NCBI RefSeq assembly: GCF_958979055.1
Contig: NC_084897.1
Location: 26,996,628-27,060,627, forward strand
Length of the DNA: 64,000 nt
DNA from: Alnus glutinosa
Lineage: Eukaryota; Streptophyta; Magnoliopsida; Fagales; Betulaceae
Direction of reading: 5' to 3'
The notes beneath the pieces are model-generated. The model was not told the DNA's origin, did no database searches, and saw only the letters and a list, made by a program, of their open reading frames with translations. Of this stretch, positions 11,891-24,293 are shown one piece after another. Both the position numbers and the translations under genes were made by a program. The number at the start of each line of letters is the position of its first letter. The stretch's first letter is position 1.

Positions 11891-12616
11891 TTATTTAGTT
11901 ATTTCTGAAATTTTTTTATTGCAAAACCCTTGACGGAAAACAATTTTACCCTAATCCAACATTTTTGTCCATTCCTTGTATTTTTGCAATCCCGTGTTGT
12001 TTTTAGCGTTTTTAAATCATAGGTAATAAGTATATTTTTTAGAACGTGCAATTTTAAAGGTTAAATTACAATTTTAAATATTATACTATAATTTTGTTAA
12101 CTGCTTATCCAAATTTTACAATCGCACATTTAAAAATTTAACTTTCTTAAATCACAAACGCATATAAAAATGAGACAAAAGGAAAAAAGATAAAAAATAA
12201 AATGATGAGGCCTAGGTTTTTTTTATCATGATTTATAACACGATACCGTGTTTTGCTTTATTGACCTCGATAGCTAATGCCAAACGTGGCCTCCTGCCTT
12301 TTTGGAACTGCGATCTCCCTAGTGATCTGTCCGTCACAAAAAACATAGTATTGTACTATTGTATAGAAAGGAAAGGACCCTCCAGTGGTAATCTCACCCT
12401 TTTCCCCTTTGAAAAGAAAAGAAAAAACGATAAATGGAGAAGTTTTCTCTGAACGCAGTGAGCCAGTGAAATACTAAAAATGGGGGCTTTGTGTTTCTCA
12501 GGGTCAGGGAGAGAGAGAGAGAGAGAGAGAGGGGGGGGTCAGGAGTTACTAAGAGTAGTAGCAGAAAATAAATATATATATATACACACACATTGAGAGA
12601 GAGAAACTTAAAAAGG
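11891..12616. other. Retroelement remnant and promoter/leader of the phosphate-carrier gene
   Basis: The left part is AT-rich sequence that may be decayed retroelement interior. From about 12380 on it becomes purine-rich, with a (GA)n tract at about 12508-12532 and a short (TA)n tract, and must contain the leader of the carrier gene. No other gene is supported. Confidence 0.4.
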
Positions 12617-15042
12617 ATGGGAGGGGTTGAAGGAAGAAGAGTAAGCGAGGAACTAAAACCATATGGGTATTTCGGGGTTTGCGCCGTCGGAGGAATGCTC
12701 AGTGCCGGCACTACCCATCTCGCTATCACTCCTCTCGATGTCTTGAAAGTCAACATGCAGGTTTCTCTCTCTCCCTCACTTTTTTTTTTCTTACTGTTTA
12801 TGTCGATTTCACAATGGGGCGTATGTGTGTGCTTTTTCTCTTTTCCCTTCACTTTATGATCATTGATTCTTGTTTGCTGTTACTTGAATATATGCGTTCT
12901 TAAGAGTCCGTCTCTGCTAATAAAAATTGGATTTTTATTTGTTTGTGCAAGTAAATTTTGGTTCTTATGTATTATGTCAGCACCCACCTAAATACCTAAT
13001 GATAAATCGTATTGATGCTTTATCAGTTTTTGTGTGCTCTGTCCGTGTAATATAAATATGTCGCTGTTGCCTGTTTCTGTGATTTTCTGTTGTCTCAAAA
13101 TGGGGATGTCCTATGAGCTCTGTTGATTGACTCTCTCTAGGAAATATTATTTATTCATTGCTTGGATGCTTAATGGATTCAGTGGTATTTATAGGTGCAC
13201 CCAGTCAAGTATAACAGCATTTACTCATGCTTCACTACCCTATTGAGGGAACAAGGCCCTTCTGCCCTGTGGAGAGGTTGGGCTGGCAAGTTCTTTGGAT
13301 ATGGTATTCAAGGAGGCTGTAGATTTGGTCTATATGAATACTTTAAGTGTCTCTACTCCAATATCTTGGTAGACCACAACAGAAGTGTCATTTTCTTTAT
13401 TAGCAGTGCATCTGCTGAAGTATTTGCCAATATAGCTCTCTGCCCATTTGAAGCAGTTAAAGTACGGGTTCAAGCACAGCCCCAATTCGCTAAGGGTTTG
13501 CTTGATGGCTTTCCAAAGTTATTTGCATCAGAAGGCCTCCTTGGGTAAGTATTTTTGAAACATAAATTTCAATTTTGTGTTTTAGCTTCTGCCATGTTTC
13601 TATTCTATTGATGGATATCCTATTGCAGATTTTACAGGGGACTTGTACCACTTTGGGGCCGAAATCTTCCCTGTAATTCCCTAATTTCCTGCAGCTTTGT
13701 TTTCCTATTCTGCTTAACGTTTGCATTACATGCTTATCATTTGAAATTTTTCTTGGGCAGTCTCGATAGTAATGTTCTCGACCTTCGAGCATTCTGTTGA
13801 TTTTCTTTATCAAAAAGTTATTCAGAAAAGAAAGCAGGATTGCTCAAAAATTCAACAGCTTGGAGTGACATGTTTGGCTGGCTATGCTTCCGGATCCATT
13901 GGTAGCTTCATCTCCAATCCTGCTGACAACATTGTTGCTTCTCTTTATAACACAAAAGCTGATAGCCTCATGCTGGTATTGTCACTTGCTTACACTATTG
14001 GTTGGTGATACTTTGTTGACATAATCAGGGAACTGAATTAGGTCTAATTTGCAATTTCACATTAGCAGGTGGTGAAGAAAATTGGGCTTGTCAATTTGTT
14101 TACAAGAAGTCTTCCTATTAGGATAATGCTGGTCGGACCTGCAATCACTTTGCAATGGTTATTCTATGATGCCATCAAAGTTCTAAGTGGATTGTAAGTG
14201 CATGTTATGTACCCTTCCCCCCTTTGGCCCCAAATATAAATATCTGCCTTTTGATGTGCTTGGAATGATGTGTAGTATAATTTAGGCCCAAGTGTCTGAT
14301 AGTTCTTTAGGTCTGTCAATCATGACTTTTGTGCCTTTGAGGTACGAGTTTATACGTTTGATAGGGGATTGAGGTATTGGCATCAAGCATTTCACTTTTT
14401 AAACCAGCAATCATGATTATCTCTGGTGTGAACTTCCCACAATGATAAAAATTTGAAGTACATATTCCCAGTATTTTGCATTTCAGGTGCTTATCAAAGA
14501 AAGTGCCAGATGCACAGACATGGTGGCATGCATAGGCCATATTCTTTCATTTGGCGAAAAAAAGCATGGATGCAGTTAGAAGGAAATTCGAAATTATGGC
14601 TTGTTGGATGCAGTTGATGCTTGGAAATATCTCTTGTTAGCGGAATAGGTGTGTCCAACAGCATTGTAAATAAGGGTGCTGGCATGTTTGGCCAAAATAT
14701 GTTAGAAAAGAGTAGCATAGGCCATATCCTATTGGTTGGTATGACTTATGAGATCAGCAAAAATTTCATGAGTTATAAGGTAGTTCTGGATTTGTGCATC
14801 TCAGGGTTGAACTATAGCACCCTAAGGGTTCTAGATTGTAGTCATGAGGTATTTTGTAGAGACATGAGTCCTTTTGCCATATAAATTGTCGAAATTCCAA
14901 GTTTTTGGGCCATAAATATATGGGTTTCATTTTTAACCAAGTATTCTTCTTTGTTTTCTGCTGTTTAATGACATGGTTTTTGTGATGAAATTTTTACAGG
15001 CCAACTAGTGGAGAAGTTGCAACCGACATCACATCAGAGTAG
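12617..15042 (+). CDS. Mitochondrial phosphate carrier (PHT3/MPT family)
   Basis: Six exons join in frame: 12617-12760, 13195-13544, 13629-13672, 13761-13975, 14069-14193 and 15000-15042, encoding 306 residues. The protein has the three ~100-residue repeats of mitochondrial carriers: PLDVLKVNMQ in repeat 1, PFEAVKVRVQ in repeat 2, and the degenerate NPADNIVASLYN typical of phosphate carriers in repeat 3. GIQGGCRFGLYEYFK and GLVPLWGRNLPFSIVMFSTFEH are further phosphate-carrier hallmarks. It exchanges phosphate for hydroxide, or co-transports it with protons, across the inner mitochondrial membrane. An in-frame ATG lies 24 bases upstream at 12593, but MGGVEGRRVSEELKPYGYF fits the short isoform lacking a long presequence (PHT3;3/MPT1-like). 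A (GA)n tract lies just upstream in the leader. Confidence 0.93.
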
Positions 15043-16189
15043 ATGGAGCAGCAGCCTAAGATCATGTAATTTTCACATCCAACACAGTGACAAAGACCAT
15101 AACATATTTCAAGTGCAAAAGTGATCACAGATTGACACCGTATGACTTTTGTGATGGCAGCTTTTGATTCTTTGCCATCAGTTTTCTTTTGGATGCAGCA
15201 ATTTTCTAGACAAATAACCTACTTAGAAGCTAGAAGCTATCATAAAGTTCAACTTAGAAGGATGGTAGGAAAGTCCAAATTCTACATCGGCAATCCGGAT
15301 ACCCGGAGGTTTTTCTGCAATGTAAAATTTATGTACAAGGCTTGTTCATATTTTGGTATAATGCTTATATACTGCTCGGTTACCGTTTAGGAGGCTGTTG
15401 AAATGGGTTGGACTGGCAGGCCGCTTTCATTTATGCAGTATGGAAAAGTCACCAACTTAAGAAAACCCCATGCCCTTAATGTGAGAAACTGACATTCCTG
15501 TTTATTTTTGTTTCAAGCCTTAAAGCCATGGATGGTCTTATTAATTCTTCTCCTGCGAAATCACATATCTGAAGCCAGCAAACCACCATTTTATCATACG
15601 ATTGTGTTGGCATTTGGTTTCTTAGGCTTAGCTTGCTTGCATCAGGAATCAGAAACATCGATTTAAACGCAATGATAGATCATAATGTAATGATACATCA
15701 TACCATTTCCATACTCTCCAACATTTCCTTGTACAAACACATAAACTCAACTCACTTCTCTGGTATATTCTACAAGCCTACAACCTCCAACAGATGAGAC
15801 TTACTCATCAGAGGAAGGAAGGTCCTCTCGCAAATGCATTCTCACCATCACTAATTGCACCTTAATTATGATAGCAGTTGGAAACAGACAAGGAAGGTTT
15901 CCTTCATGTTCCAAGAAAATTGTCAAATTTCTAAATGTGGATGCGGTTATATTATAGCTGAAATAAGAAGTATTTATTGGTTAATTTTCTTCAATTGAAT
16001 TTATTGAACCTACATGTATATAAAATGCATGTGAAAATCAAAAACACATGTGAGAATCAATCATCTGGAACACATGTTAGTTTAATAGACTGAGTTGAAG
16101 GAATTTCCTTTAACCCAATTTAGAGGAAAACTTTATTCTGATTGTAAGGGAACTCATAATAACTTCTTAGTTCTCTAAACTAGATTGAC
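15043..16189. other. 3' UTR and intergenic DNA after the phosphate carrier
   Basis: AT-rich sequence with no supported gene. The proximal few hundred bases are presumably the 3' UTR. The short ORFs here lack recognisable domains. Confidence 0.4.
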
Positions 16190-16432
16190 TTCCCTAAATT
16201 TGGATAAAACCCCCTCAAAAAAAAAAAAAAAAAAAAAAAAATCCTCATTTCAATGACTTCCTTACAATGCGTACATATTCCCTAAACTATTATCTACAGT
16301 GCCACCCAAACTTTCCCTAAATTTGGATAAAACCCCCTCAAAAAAAAAAAAAAAAAAAAAATCCTCATTTCAATGACTTCCTTACAATGCGTACATATTC
16401 CCTAAACTATTATCTACAGTGCCACCCAAACT
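16190..16432. repeat. Tandem duplication of ~121 bp, each copy containing a poly-A tract
   Basis: Two adjacent copies start at about 16190 and 16311. They agree almost base for base (CCCTAAATTTGGATAAAACC, poly-A, then TCCTCATTTCAATGACTTCC and onward) and differ mainly in poly-A length. A long (CT)n tract follows closely. Confidence 0.9.
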
Positions 16433-16455
16433 CACCCTAAACATTCTTTAACACC

Positions 16456-16460
<5 letters not shown>

Positions 16461-16512
<52 letters not shown>
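16461..16512. repeat. (CT)n microsatellite
   Basis: About 26 uninterrupted CT dinucleotides. Confidence 0.95.
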
Positions 16513-16514
<2 letters not shown>

Positions 16515-17287
16515 TTTTTATTCATAAAAGTGTTTTCTATCTCCCTCTTCCTTTCTCTTTCACACTGTACCCACTACAATGCTCACAAGAATTTCAAACA
16601 GAAAAAATGATAACATATGCATAACCGAAGGCACACAGCAGGTAATAACTATTAAAAAAAAACGTGAAAATTATTCAGAACCTTATAGCATCATAAAGCC
16701 ATGGAATTTCAAAATCCAAATTACCCATCAATATTGGACCTACCAGTATTTCAACCCAGCAACATCCCACAACCAACTATTCCCCTAAAGAAAAAAAAAA
16801 ATAAAAAATCTGCATGTATAGTTAACATTAAAATTTTAATTTTTTTTTTTTTAAAAAAAAATAACCTGTTTTTGGATTGAATAACAAAAAAGACTGTTGT
16901 TAACTTTTCAAATGAAGAAAAGCCAACTCTTTCTTAATACAAATACAATATTATGTTGATTAATAGTTAATGTGTTTAATTAGGCCACTACCTCATTAAT
17001 TTAGAGATTATACAAATAAGCATCTTTGTGAGAAATATATAAAATTGATCACCTTAATATTACATCAAATAATGCAATTATTTAATTCATATACGCCTTT
17101 TGTTTTCCAACCAATCAATTACATGGTTTCCAATTCAGATTTTTGTAATTATACTAGCCATGCATGTAACTCTTCCATGTGACGACAGAGCTAATATTGG
17201 CCAAAATTTATTATACAGGATTAAACCCATCTGTTATCATCTTTAGTTGGAATATGATCATTCCATTTCAAGCAATATGGTGAGGGT
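16513..17287. other. AT-rich intergenic DNA
   Basis: No gene, RNA or bounded element was recognised. An inverted A/T homopolymer pair lies near 16840-16860. Confidence 0.35.
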
Positions 17288-17985
17288 TTATTTAACGGAT
17301 CTGGCTTCAGTGCTGTAGTTAAAACTACAGCACAATCTGCTGTTAAAAAATGTACGGTGAGGATTTGAATGACAGAATTTTTAAGGCATATTAGACTCAT
17401 ATACACGAACATTTAGATCCCACCCTTCATCTGTACTCACTTAATCTGTCCACCGATTTACCATAATATGGCAAGCAACCAGAACCAGTCCTCTTGTTAA
17501 GGGCTCCTCAGTCAAGCTCGCCAAGAAAAGCTTGAAATCGTTCCCTGAAAATTTGGGCAACGAGACAGGCGCCAACATCAACGAGGCAGAATTTTCTCAT
17601 TGCCTTCATCGAACTCCAATAGGCAATGAAGCAAGCGAGATCAAATAAGCTGAGAATGAAGAAATTGAAGTTAGAGATGAAAAACTTGATATATCTTCTT
17701 TATCTCTTCCTTCGAGTCTTGGACATCAGGTTGAGGTTAAAGAGAAAGAAGAGATAAAAAGTGTGAGTGTGACTCGTTCTGATGGAGCAACAGATGCAGA
17801 GAGAGACAACTTTTTCTTTTCTTTTTATTTGTACTTTTCCTTTTACGGTTTTACCCTTAAACGGCGTTAAATGTCTTGCTTTATATGCGACGGTTTCATT
17901 CAGGTTAAATCTGGGCCTTTAATTTTTTAACAGCAGATTGTGCTGTAGTTTTAACTACAGCACTGAAGCCAGATCCTTATTTAAC
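17288..17985. mobile_element. Non-autonomous Mutator-like element (MULE) with 55-bp perfect TIRs and 9-bp TSD
   Basis: The element proper is 17297-17976 (680 bp). Its ends are a perfect 55-bp inverted repeat starting GGATCTGGCTTCAGTGCTGT, and it is flanked on both sides by the 9-bp duplication TTATTTAAC (17288-17296 and 17977-17985). Long TIRs with 9-bp TSDs are the hallmark of Mutator elements. Each TIR itself contains an 11-bp-arm palindrome (GTGCTGTAGTT, a 2-base spacer, AACTACAGCAC). No transposase is encoded. The interior is less AT-rich than its surroundings and has stretches with protein-like composition, which may be a captured host fragment. The identical TIRs suggest recent movement. 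Confidence 0.9.
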
Positions 17986-18709
17986 GGTATACCTGGTATT
18001 ACATCATTTAAAAAATTAAATGGCGTGACAACACATTCACTATGTGACAACATATCTGTGAAATCTAATATGCACCATATATAGAATCAATCCTCTCTAT
18101 TCACTTGAAAGGAGAGAGGATATTGATTCCTTGTGTTGATGGGAACATGATCTTCTCCATAAGTATCATTTCAAGGTTAATTAACATCAAAATTTCACGT
18201 ATCTAATGGTGTGAATGTTGTCACATCATGATGAATATGTTGTCACTTTATTTTTAAAATTATGTGGTACCATGTACACTAGTAAATGGAACAAAATAAA
18301 AATATTGACTATAAAATTACTCTCTTTAATTACAAGTTAAATGTTTACTTCGTTGATCGCAAGATTCCCATTTTATAATTGGCATTGCCTCTTCACGCAG
18401 TTGACAAGTGCCAACCATCTGAATCTACAGGGCGCCACAACACCAAATAGTGATTATTTCCATGCTAAGAGGATTCGTAGCTTTTCACAGTTGTTGGGGC
18501 CACACAGAAAATATATGCTTTTAAACGTCCATTTCGAAAAAAAATGATAGGTTTTCAACTCATTTGGTTGAGCTGTAAGGAAGTGGACTAGGAGAGGACC
18601 AAGAAGGATTGTGATATAGTGGCGAACTGAATTAAGTTATCATCACGTATCTGGGTGGCAATTTGTGTTTTTGTATCATTTTTGGTTTATGTCAAGTCAT
18701 TGGTATAAG
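17986..18709. other. AT-rich intergenic DNA
   Basis: No gene or bounded repeat is supported. The small plus-strand ORF at 18341-18547 has no recognisable domain. Confidence 0.35.
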
Positions 18710-18988
18710 ACTATATATGTCAACTATAATCTAGCTCATTTAATTAAATAGGTCAGACCCTACAACCTTAACTCGTTAATTTTGTGTCGGGTTTGCGGAT
18801 CGCATTAAAAAGTGTTAACCCTTATGTTGCAGCGCGACGAGTTCAGGTCTTGTCGAGATATAAGTATAAAACTTATATAAGTCAACCCTAATTCAACCTA
18901 TTAATTAAACGATTCAAAACTCTCAATTTCAATCCGTTAATTTCGTGTAAAATTCGCGAGTCGTGTCAAAAATTGCTGACTATATATG
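18710..18988. mobile_element. Degenerate hAT-like MITE
   Basis: A 259-bp segment (18720-18978) is flanked by the direct repeat ACTATATATG (18710-18719 and 18979-18988). Its right end, GAGTCGTGTCAAAAATTGC, closely matches the right end of the hAT-like element at 57885-59248 (GGATCGTGTCAAAAATTGCC). The left TIR is badly eroded. The low complexity of the flanking repeat makes the TSD less decisive. Confidence 0.5.
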
Positions 18989-20452
18989 CTTATGGAAAAT
19001 GTTAGCCAGCAAATTAGGATTTGCGAAATCAAGTCCTAAGATTTAATTGGTCAAAAACTAGAATAATGCATGCATGCATGCAGATGAGAAACATCACTCG
19101 AACCTTGTATAAGGATTTGCAAACCATAAACATAACACACTGCACTGTTTTGCAGTAGGATTTGCATGTCTTAAACATGCACAGTTTGTTTTTGCTTTTC
19201 AAGTTGCAAATATACCAAGTCTTTTACAATGAAGCTGTGATGTTTTCTGAGACAATAACTACACTTGATCGCACCTCAAATTAAGGGCTTCTACTCAAAG
19301 AAGATGATACAGGACACTGAATGTCGAGCGAAGTGGACAATGTATTAGTCTATTAGAGAAGGCCCACAGAACCTTTTTATGACTTTTTAGGCGTTTGGGA
19401 CAAAAAATAAAAAACAGAAATTGAAACCTTGGACTTGCACATTGCACATAAATCCTTTTCCAATCACACACGAGCTTCAAGGCTCTGCAAAACGACACTA
19501 TGGTTTTTGGCGAGAACTGGGGCATACTTGCTGATGTAGCATAGCTGATTACAAATTTTTGTCAATTTTTGCAGGCAATAAGACATATTTGGGGATTTTG
19601 TGCAGCCGCCGTAGATATCCAAACTGTGAAAGTCAGAAGCAGATATGGACACCTTCCTTTCACTGTAAGGATAGAAGAAGGCCCTCGACCAGAGGCCCCG
19701 TAAAATACAATGTTTGACAACATTAGCATCAATGAAATGCACAAAAAGAAATTATATATTCTGTCTGAACCCGAACGAGTTCCGCTGGAAGTGGTAGAAA
19801 GGTTAAACTCAAATTTCATCAACAATGGAGGAGAAAAACAGAGTACAACATTATCTCCCCCCCTTCCCAAGTTTTTTTCCGTCTAAATTGTACATTCTTG
19901 AAGGTAACAGAAATAGTGACAGAATACAATAGAGAAGAACAGATTATGAGAATAAAATGATGAAAAAAAAAAAAAAAAAAAAGTAGGAGGGAAGGGTGGG
20001 AGATGGACAGAAATCTACATTTTTGAGACATAAAAGTCAAAGCCATTTTGAAAAACCCACCCACATTAGATGCATAGTCATTGCAGTGAGATCTCTGCTC
20101 TCATCGACCTGCTGCTAACAGTAACGGCAAATATTCCTGCAATTCAAATGATAATGAAAACATTCAGAAGCAATAGCAGTTACCATCTATATTTTGATTA
20201 CTTATGCTCTACTTTTGGCCTACTTTTCACTTCTCTTCTAAGCTGGCACAACCGTGCGCCAAAGTGTGCATATGGTAACAATAGATCGGTAGGGTGAAAG
20301 AGCCTACACCATGGTCTTAATCTAATGTAAATGGCGTAAATATATCCTCAACTCTATTTATAAGGTCCACGCAGAAATTGGTCAGAAAGCAAGTCAACAG
20401 CTTACCAACAGAAAGATCATGTCGCATTTCTAGTCAGCAATGTTGTAATCAA
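18989..20452. other. Intergenic DNA and 3' UTR of the PIRL gene
   Basis: No coding gene is supported. The minus-strand ORFs of 76-102 codons at 19295-20064 overlap in different frames and show no domain. The right end should be the 3' UTR of the minus-strand PIRL gene. A poly-A run lies at about 19963-19982. Confidence 0.35.
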
Positions 20453-22486
20453 TCAGGCTTTCACATAATCTGCATCATTGCGCTTCCTTTTGTTAGACCT
20501 GGAAAAGAAGCAGATCTGAGCCCAGCTTTTTTTCTGCTTAACCGATTGTGATCTAACATCCACTTTTTCCCTTTTCTGAACAAGGTCAACCATGTATCGA
20601 ACAACAGCCTGATGCAGTAAGAAACCATAATGAGCCTTCCGGTAGAAGCAAGAGGTACTCTCTTAATAACGTAAGCAATAGACAGAACTAAGAACTTACC
20701 TGTGCACCCATTTCAACTACGTCTCTTGGTGGAACTTCCAGAGGATTTCCATCCACGCGCAGTACACGTAAATTTGTGAGCATCCTAAAGGAGTCTGGAA
20801 GCACCCGTATCTGGTTATTGCTAATATCCAACTCTTCAAGCATCTCAAGGTTCCCAATTGACCTTGGTAGAAATTTCAGGTCTGCAAAATTGTTTCCTAT
20901 ATTCATCTTGACAAGTGTGGTTGCAAAACACAGGCTCTCAGGCACTGATTCGAGCTCGTTAAAATTGACATCAAGCTCCCTCAGGTTTGATAGAGATGAC
21001 ATTGTCGTAGGTAATTGTTTGATATTATTGTAACGGACTGACAAAACCTCAAGGGTCTCAATCTTCCCTACAGCTTCTGGAAGAGCTTTAAGTCGGTTAT
21101 AATCTGCACGAAGTTCTTTTAGTGAAGTACACCGGCCAATGGTATGTGGAATTTCTTCAATATCATTCGTGTCAACACTCAATTTCTTCAGGCTAACAAG
21201 CGATCCTATCGACTCAGGAAGCAAAGAGAGCCGATTTGAGCTCAAATCAAGCTCCTGAAGACGGACCAATCTGCCAAAGGTAGCAGGCAGAGATGATATC
21301 TGGTTTCCACTCAGGTCCAAATAGATCAGGCCAAGGAGGTCTCCAATAGAATCCGGGAGTTCAGAGACCTTGTTTGAATGCAAATCCAACTTTGTCAAGG
21401 ATGAAAGGCCTCCTATGGTGGCAGGTAGGGCCACAAGCCGATTCTCAGATAAATCTAGGGTGATCAAACCCGACAACTTTCCTATTGAATCAGGCAGCCA
21501 TTCAATTTGATCCATCAACTTGTTCTGAAGATTGAGATCTCGAGTGCTTTTCTTTGCAGACACTTCAATTAAACTAGCAAGCTTTATCAAACTCAATTTT
21601 TCTCCATCTTGACCTACAAAAACCACAGCTATATTTTGTAAAGAGATAATCTTATAAAATTCTTGATTCAAATTTATTACACTCAGAACAATTTGATCCG
21701 AATCTCAGCCAAACCTTAAGATACTCATTTATATATCTAACCCAGTTACAAAAAAGAGTAACAGTAGTAGGGTAGCAGGTTAGAAAACAAAACCCAAAAA
21801 GGAAAAAGAAGACGAACAAGATCAAAATGCAGAGAAGACTTGCCTGAAGAAGTGGTAGGAGGTTTCAGAGAAGGATCCAATATCTGGGCTGTGGACGAAA
21901 CACTGGGTCCAATCCCAATCCCAATCCCAATGCCATCAGCGTAGAACGTTGACTTGCCCTTGGTGACATAGCTGTCATCTCTGGTGAACAATTCAGAAGT
22001 CTTTACAGGTTCTTTCTCAGAGTAGTACGAGGTCGACGTCGAAGTAGAAGTAGGCGCAGGAAATTTGGGCTCATTAGAGAAACGGCTTCCTGAGCCTGAA
22101 GTTGTGGACGGCAGACATTTGGAAGCTCTCTGAATAAATTCATCGAACAGGGAGTGGAGGTTTTCGAGCTCGAGCAGTCTCAGAGCCTCCCGCTTCTGCT
22201 CTTTGCTTTGGAAAAACACCAAGTTCCTGCGCATCTCTTGCAACACCATGAAGAGCTCCTCCGGCACACCGGGGATCTTGGTATGCCTCGCAATGGCATC
22301 GAGTCTCGCTTGGTCCTCTTTCTCCACGTTCTTGACCAAGGCCTTGGCCGCCTCCACCTCGTCAATTCCCGGTCTGCTCGGCAACGATCTGTGAATTCGC
22401 ATAATCTCCTCCACCACCTCGTCCACTAGCGATTCCATTTCTCCTTCTTCGCTCAAAACCTGGATTTCTTTTTCTTCAAATTCCAA
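20453..22486 (-). CDS. Plant intracellular Ras-group-related LRR protein (PIRL4/5-like)
   Basis: Three exons, 22486-21844, 21613-20700 and 20608-20453, encode 570 residues. The N-terminal ~200 residues form the PIRL-specific region, including RHTKIPGVPEELFMVLQEMRRNLVFFQSKEQKREALRLLELE. The middle is a run of about ten canonical leucine-rich repeats of the Ras-suppressor/SHOC2 type (LPDSIGKLSGLITLDLSENRLVALPATIGGL...), and the C-terminus is short and basic (QAVVRYMVDLVQKREK...SNKRKRND). PIRLs are cytosolic plant-specific LRR proteins with roles in gametophyte development and probably in signalling scaffolds. Intron 1 begins GCAAGT rather than GT: the junction ...TTSSG-QDGEKLSLIKLASLIEV matches the family and no GT donor nearby keeps it, so this is a GC-AG intron. 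The protein is slightly longer than Arabidopsis relatives because of a Ser/Thr- and Gly/Ile-rich linker. Confidence 0.92.
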
Positions 22487-24290
22487 TACTCCTTATGCTC
22501 CTTGTCTGCAATCCAAAAAATTAAAATCGAAGAAGCATCCACCGGTAACTACGCTACGCTAATAAACAATTAATTAGTCCACTTAATCAATGAAACAACC
22601 ATTCCCACTTCTAACCCAAGTTAAGCATTCAAACTTCCTTATATTACACGAGTGACACTTTGTGGGAGAGAGAGAGAGAGAGACAAACTGTTACCTCCGC
22701 ACGAAGAACTGAGAGGGGGCGGTTATGTAATTTGGAGAAAGAGAGGCAATTGGGTAGGGGCTTCTTCACCTTAACGGAAATCCAGAGCCTTCATCCGTCG
22801 TCTGAATGCAATCCAGCTAAGCTATTTCCATAACTCTCTCAATCTTCCTTGTGTCGAATAACTTTGGCGGATTTTTGTTTCTTTTATAAGTATACAAATT
22901 TGAATTTTTTTTTGGAAAAATCCAATAATAATGTGATGAAAAATGCGATCAGTTGATCGAAATACCGTGAAATCGATAATGACTGATCGGTTATCAGCGA
23001 GATCTGCTCTTTACTCCCCCCCCCCCCCCTCTCAACTTTTGTCTTGCACCGGGTTTTCTGCGCTTGGTCAGACATACCCCTAGGAGACTCCCTGAATTAC
23101 CATCAGCTGCCCCTACCTCCCGTTCCACTTTTGTCCAAATAGCAGAGCAGCGAGCGATGCATTTATACAGATACCGTTCATTCGCTTGGATGCACTCAGA
23201 TGGTCCACATCGTCCTACTCTTGCTGAAACGCACTGAATAATTATTCTATTTCAACGTGGGACCCATCCCCGCAGGCAGAGGGTTGTGCGTCCGGCGCGA
23301 GGGGAGTGGCGAAAACTGTAAATATGAGGAAGGGCCGTCATTTTCTCAAAATCGGTTGCGAACTGCGAAGGGACTGATTGGAGGGGTGGGGACCGTGGGG
23401 TCAGAGAAATGATATTATTATATTTTTTCTACATTTTATTTTTAACTTTATGAGATTTATATTGAGTTTCACCAATTTAATTTTACGATAAATTTAAAAT
23501 TTAGTTGTAAATAATATATATGTATATATATATATTTAGTTGAAATAATATATATATATGTTATGCTCTGCCACGCTTTAATTGACAAAGCAAACGAGTG
23601 GGGTGACAGGAGGAGTAATTGCAGTGTCCAGGTGTCCACGTTCGGATGGGGTACACGTGTTGGTTCACGTCCAGCATCCAGCCAACCGTTTCCAGCTGGC
23701 ACTGCTCTCACGCCATAACCGTTTTTCTCTCTCTTTCGGAGGCACAGGCGCACAGCGACTTCTTTTGAACTATTGGGCCATTACGAGGACGCCCTCACGT
23801 GCTCTGCTATCTATCTGAAACCGATGAGGACTGATATATCGTGTAATTTAAATAAATAATTATGATAGATTATTTATAATATTTATTTGACTGAATAAAT
23901 GGTTAAGTAGCTTAATTTGTATTTGGTCAAGTGAATTTCATACGTGATATCTCACAATCGCATGGTCAAATTATCTCAAATTCGGAAAGATAATTTGACA
24001 GGATCTTAATCCATTATAGACACTCACATGTTAACCCGTGCCTTTGCTTTCTTTCTTTTTTTCTGCCAATCTAAAAAGTAAAATTTTATTGTCTTTCGAT
24101 AAGTAATGCTAGAAGTTCATTTTTTGTCATTTTTATGATAATAATTTTAAAAACTATCTCATGTTTTGAGAGACACAAAAATAACACACGAATAACTTTT
24201 AGAATTACTCGTCTTTCTACTATTTCCCCTCTTTGATAACCCGCTACAAAGTAGGAGAAGTAGGGGGAACACAAAATTTCTGCATTGGTG
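22487..24290. other. PIRL promoter region and intergenic DNA, with a small MITE
   Basis: The left part contains the leader and promoter of the minus-strand PIRL gene, with a (GA)n tract at about 22668-22682 and a C homopolymer near 23017. The stretch at 23090-23820 is GC-richer than average but shows no supported gene. AT-rich spacer follows. Confidence 0.4.
24102..24209. mobile_element. Short MITE-like inverted-repeat element
   Basis: A 108-bp segment starts AGTAATGCTAGAAGTT and ends with its imperfect inverse, AACTTTTAGAATTACT. TSDs could not be fixed, so the superfamily is open. Confidence 0.5.
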
Positions 24291-24293
24291 TTA

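Noticed and set aside
19295-20064. Three overlapping minus-strand ORFs of 76-102 codons
   Set aside because: They are in different frames with low-complexity Phe/Ser/Leu runs, no domain and no plausible splicing into a protein; most likely 3' UTR or spacer.
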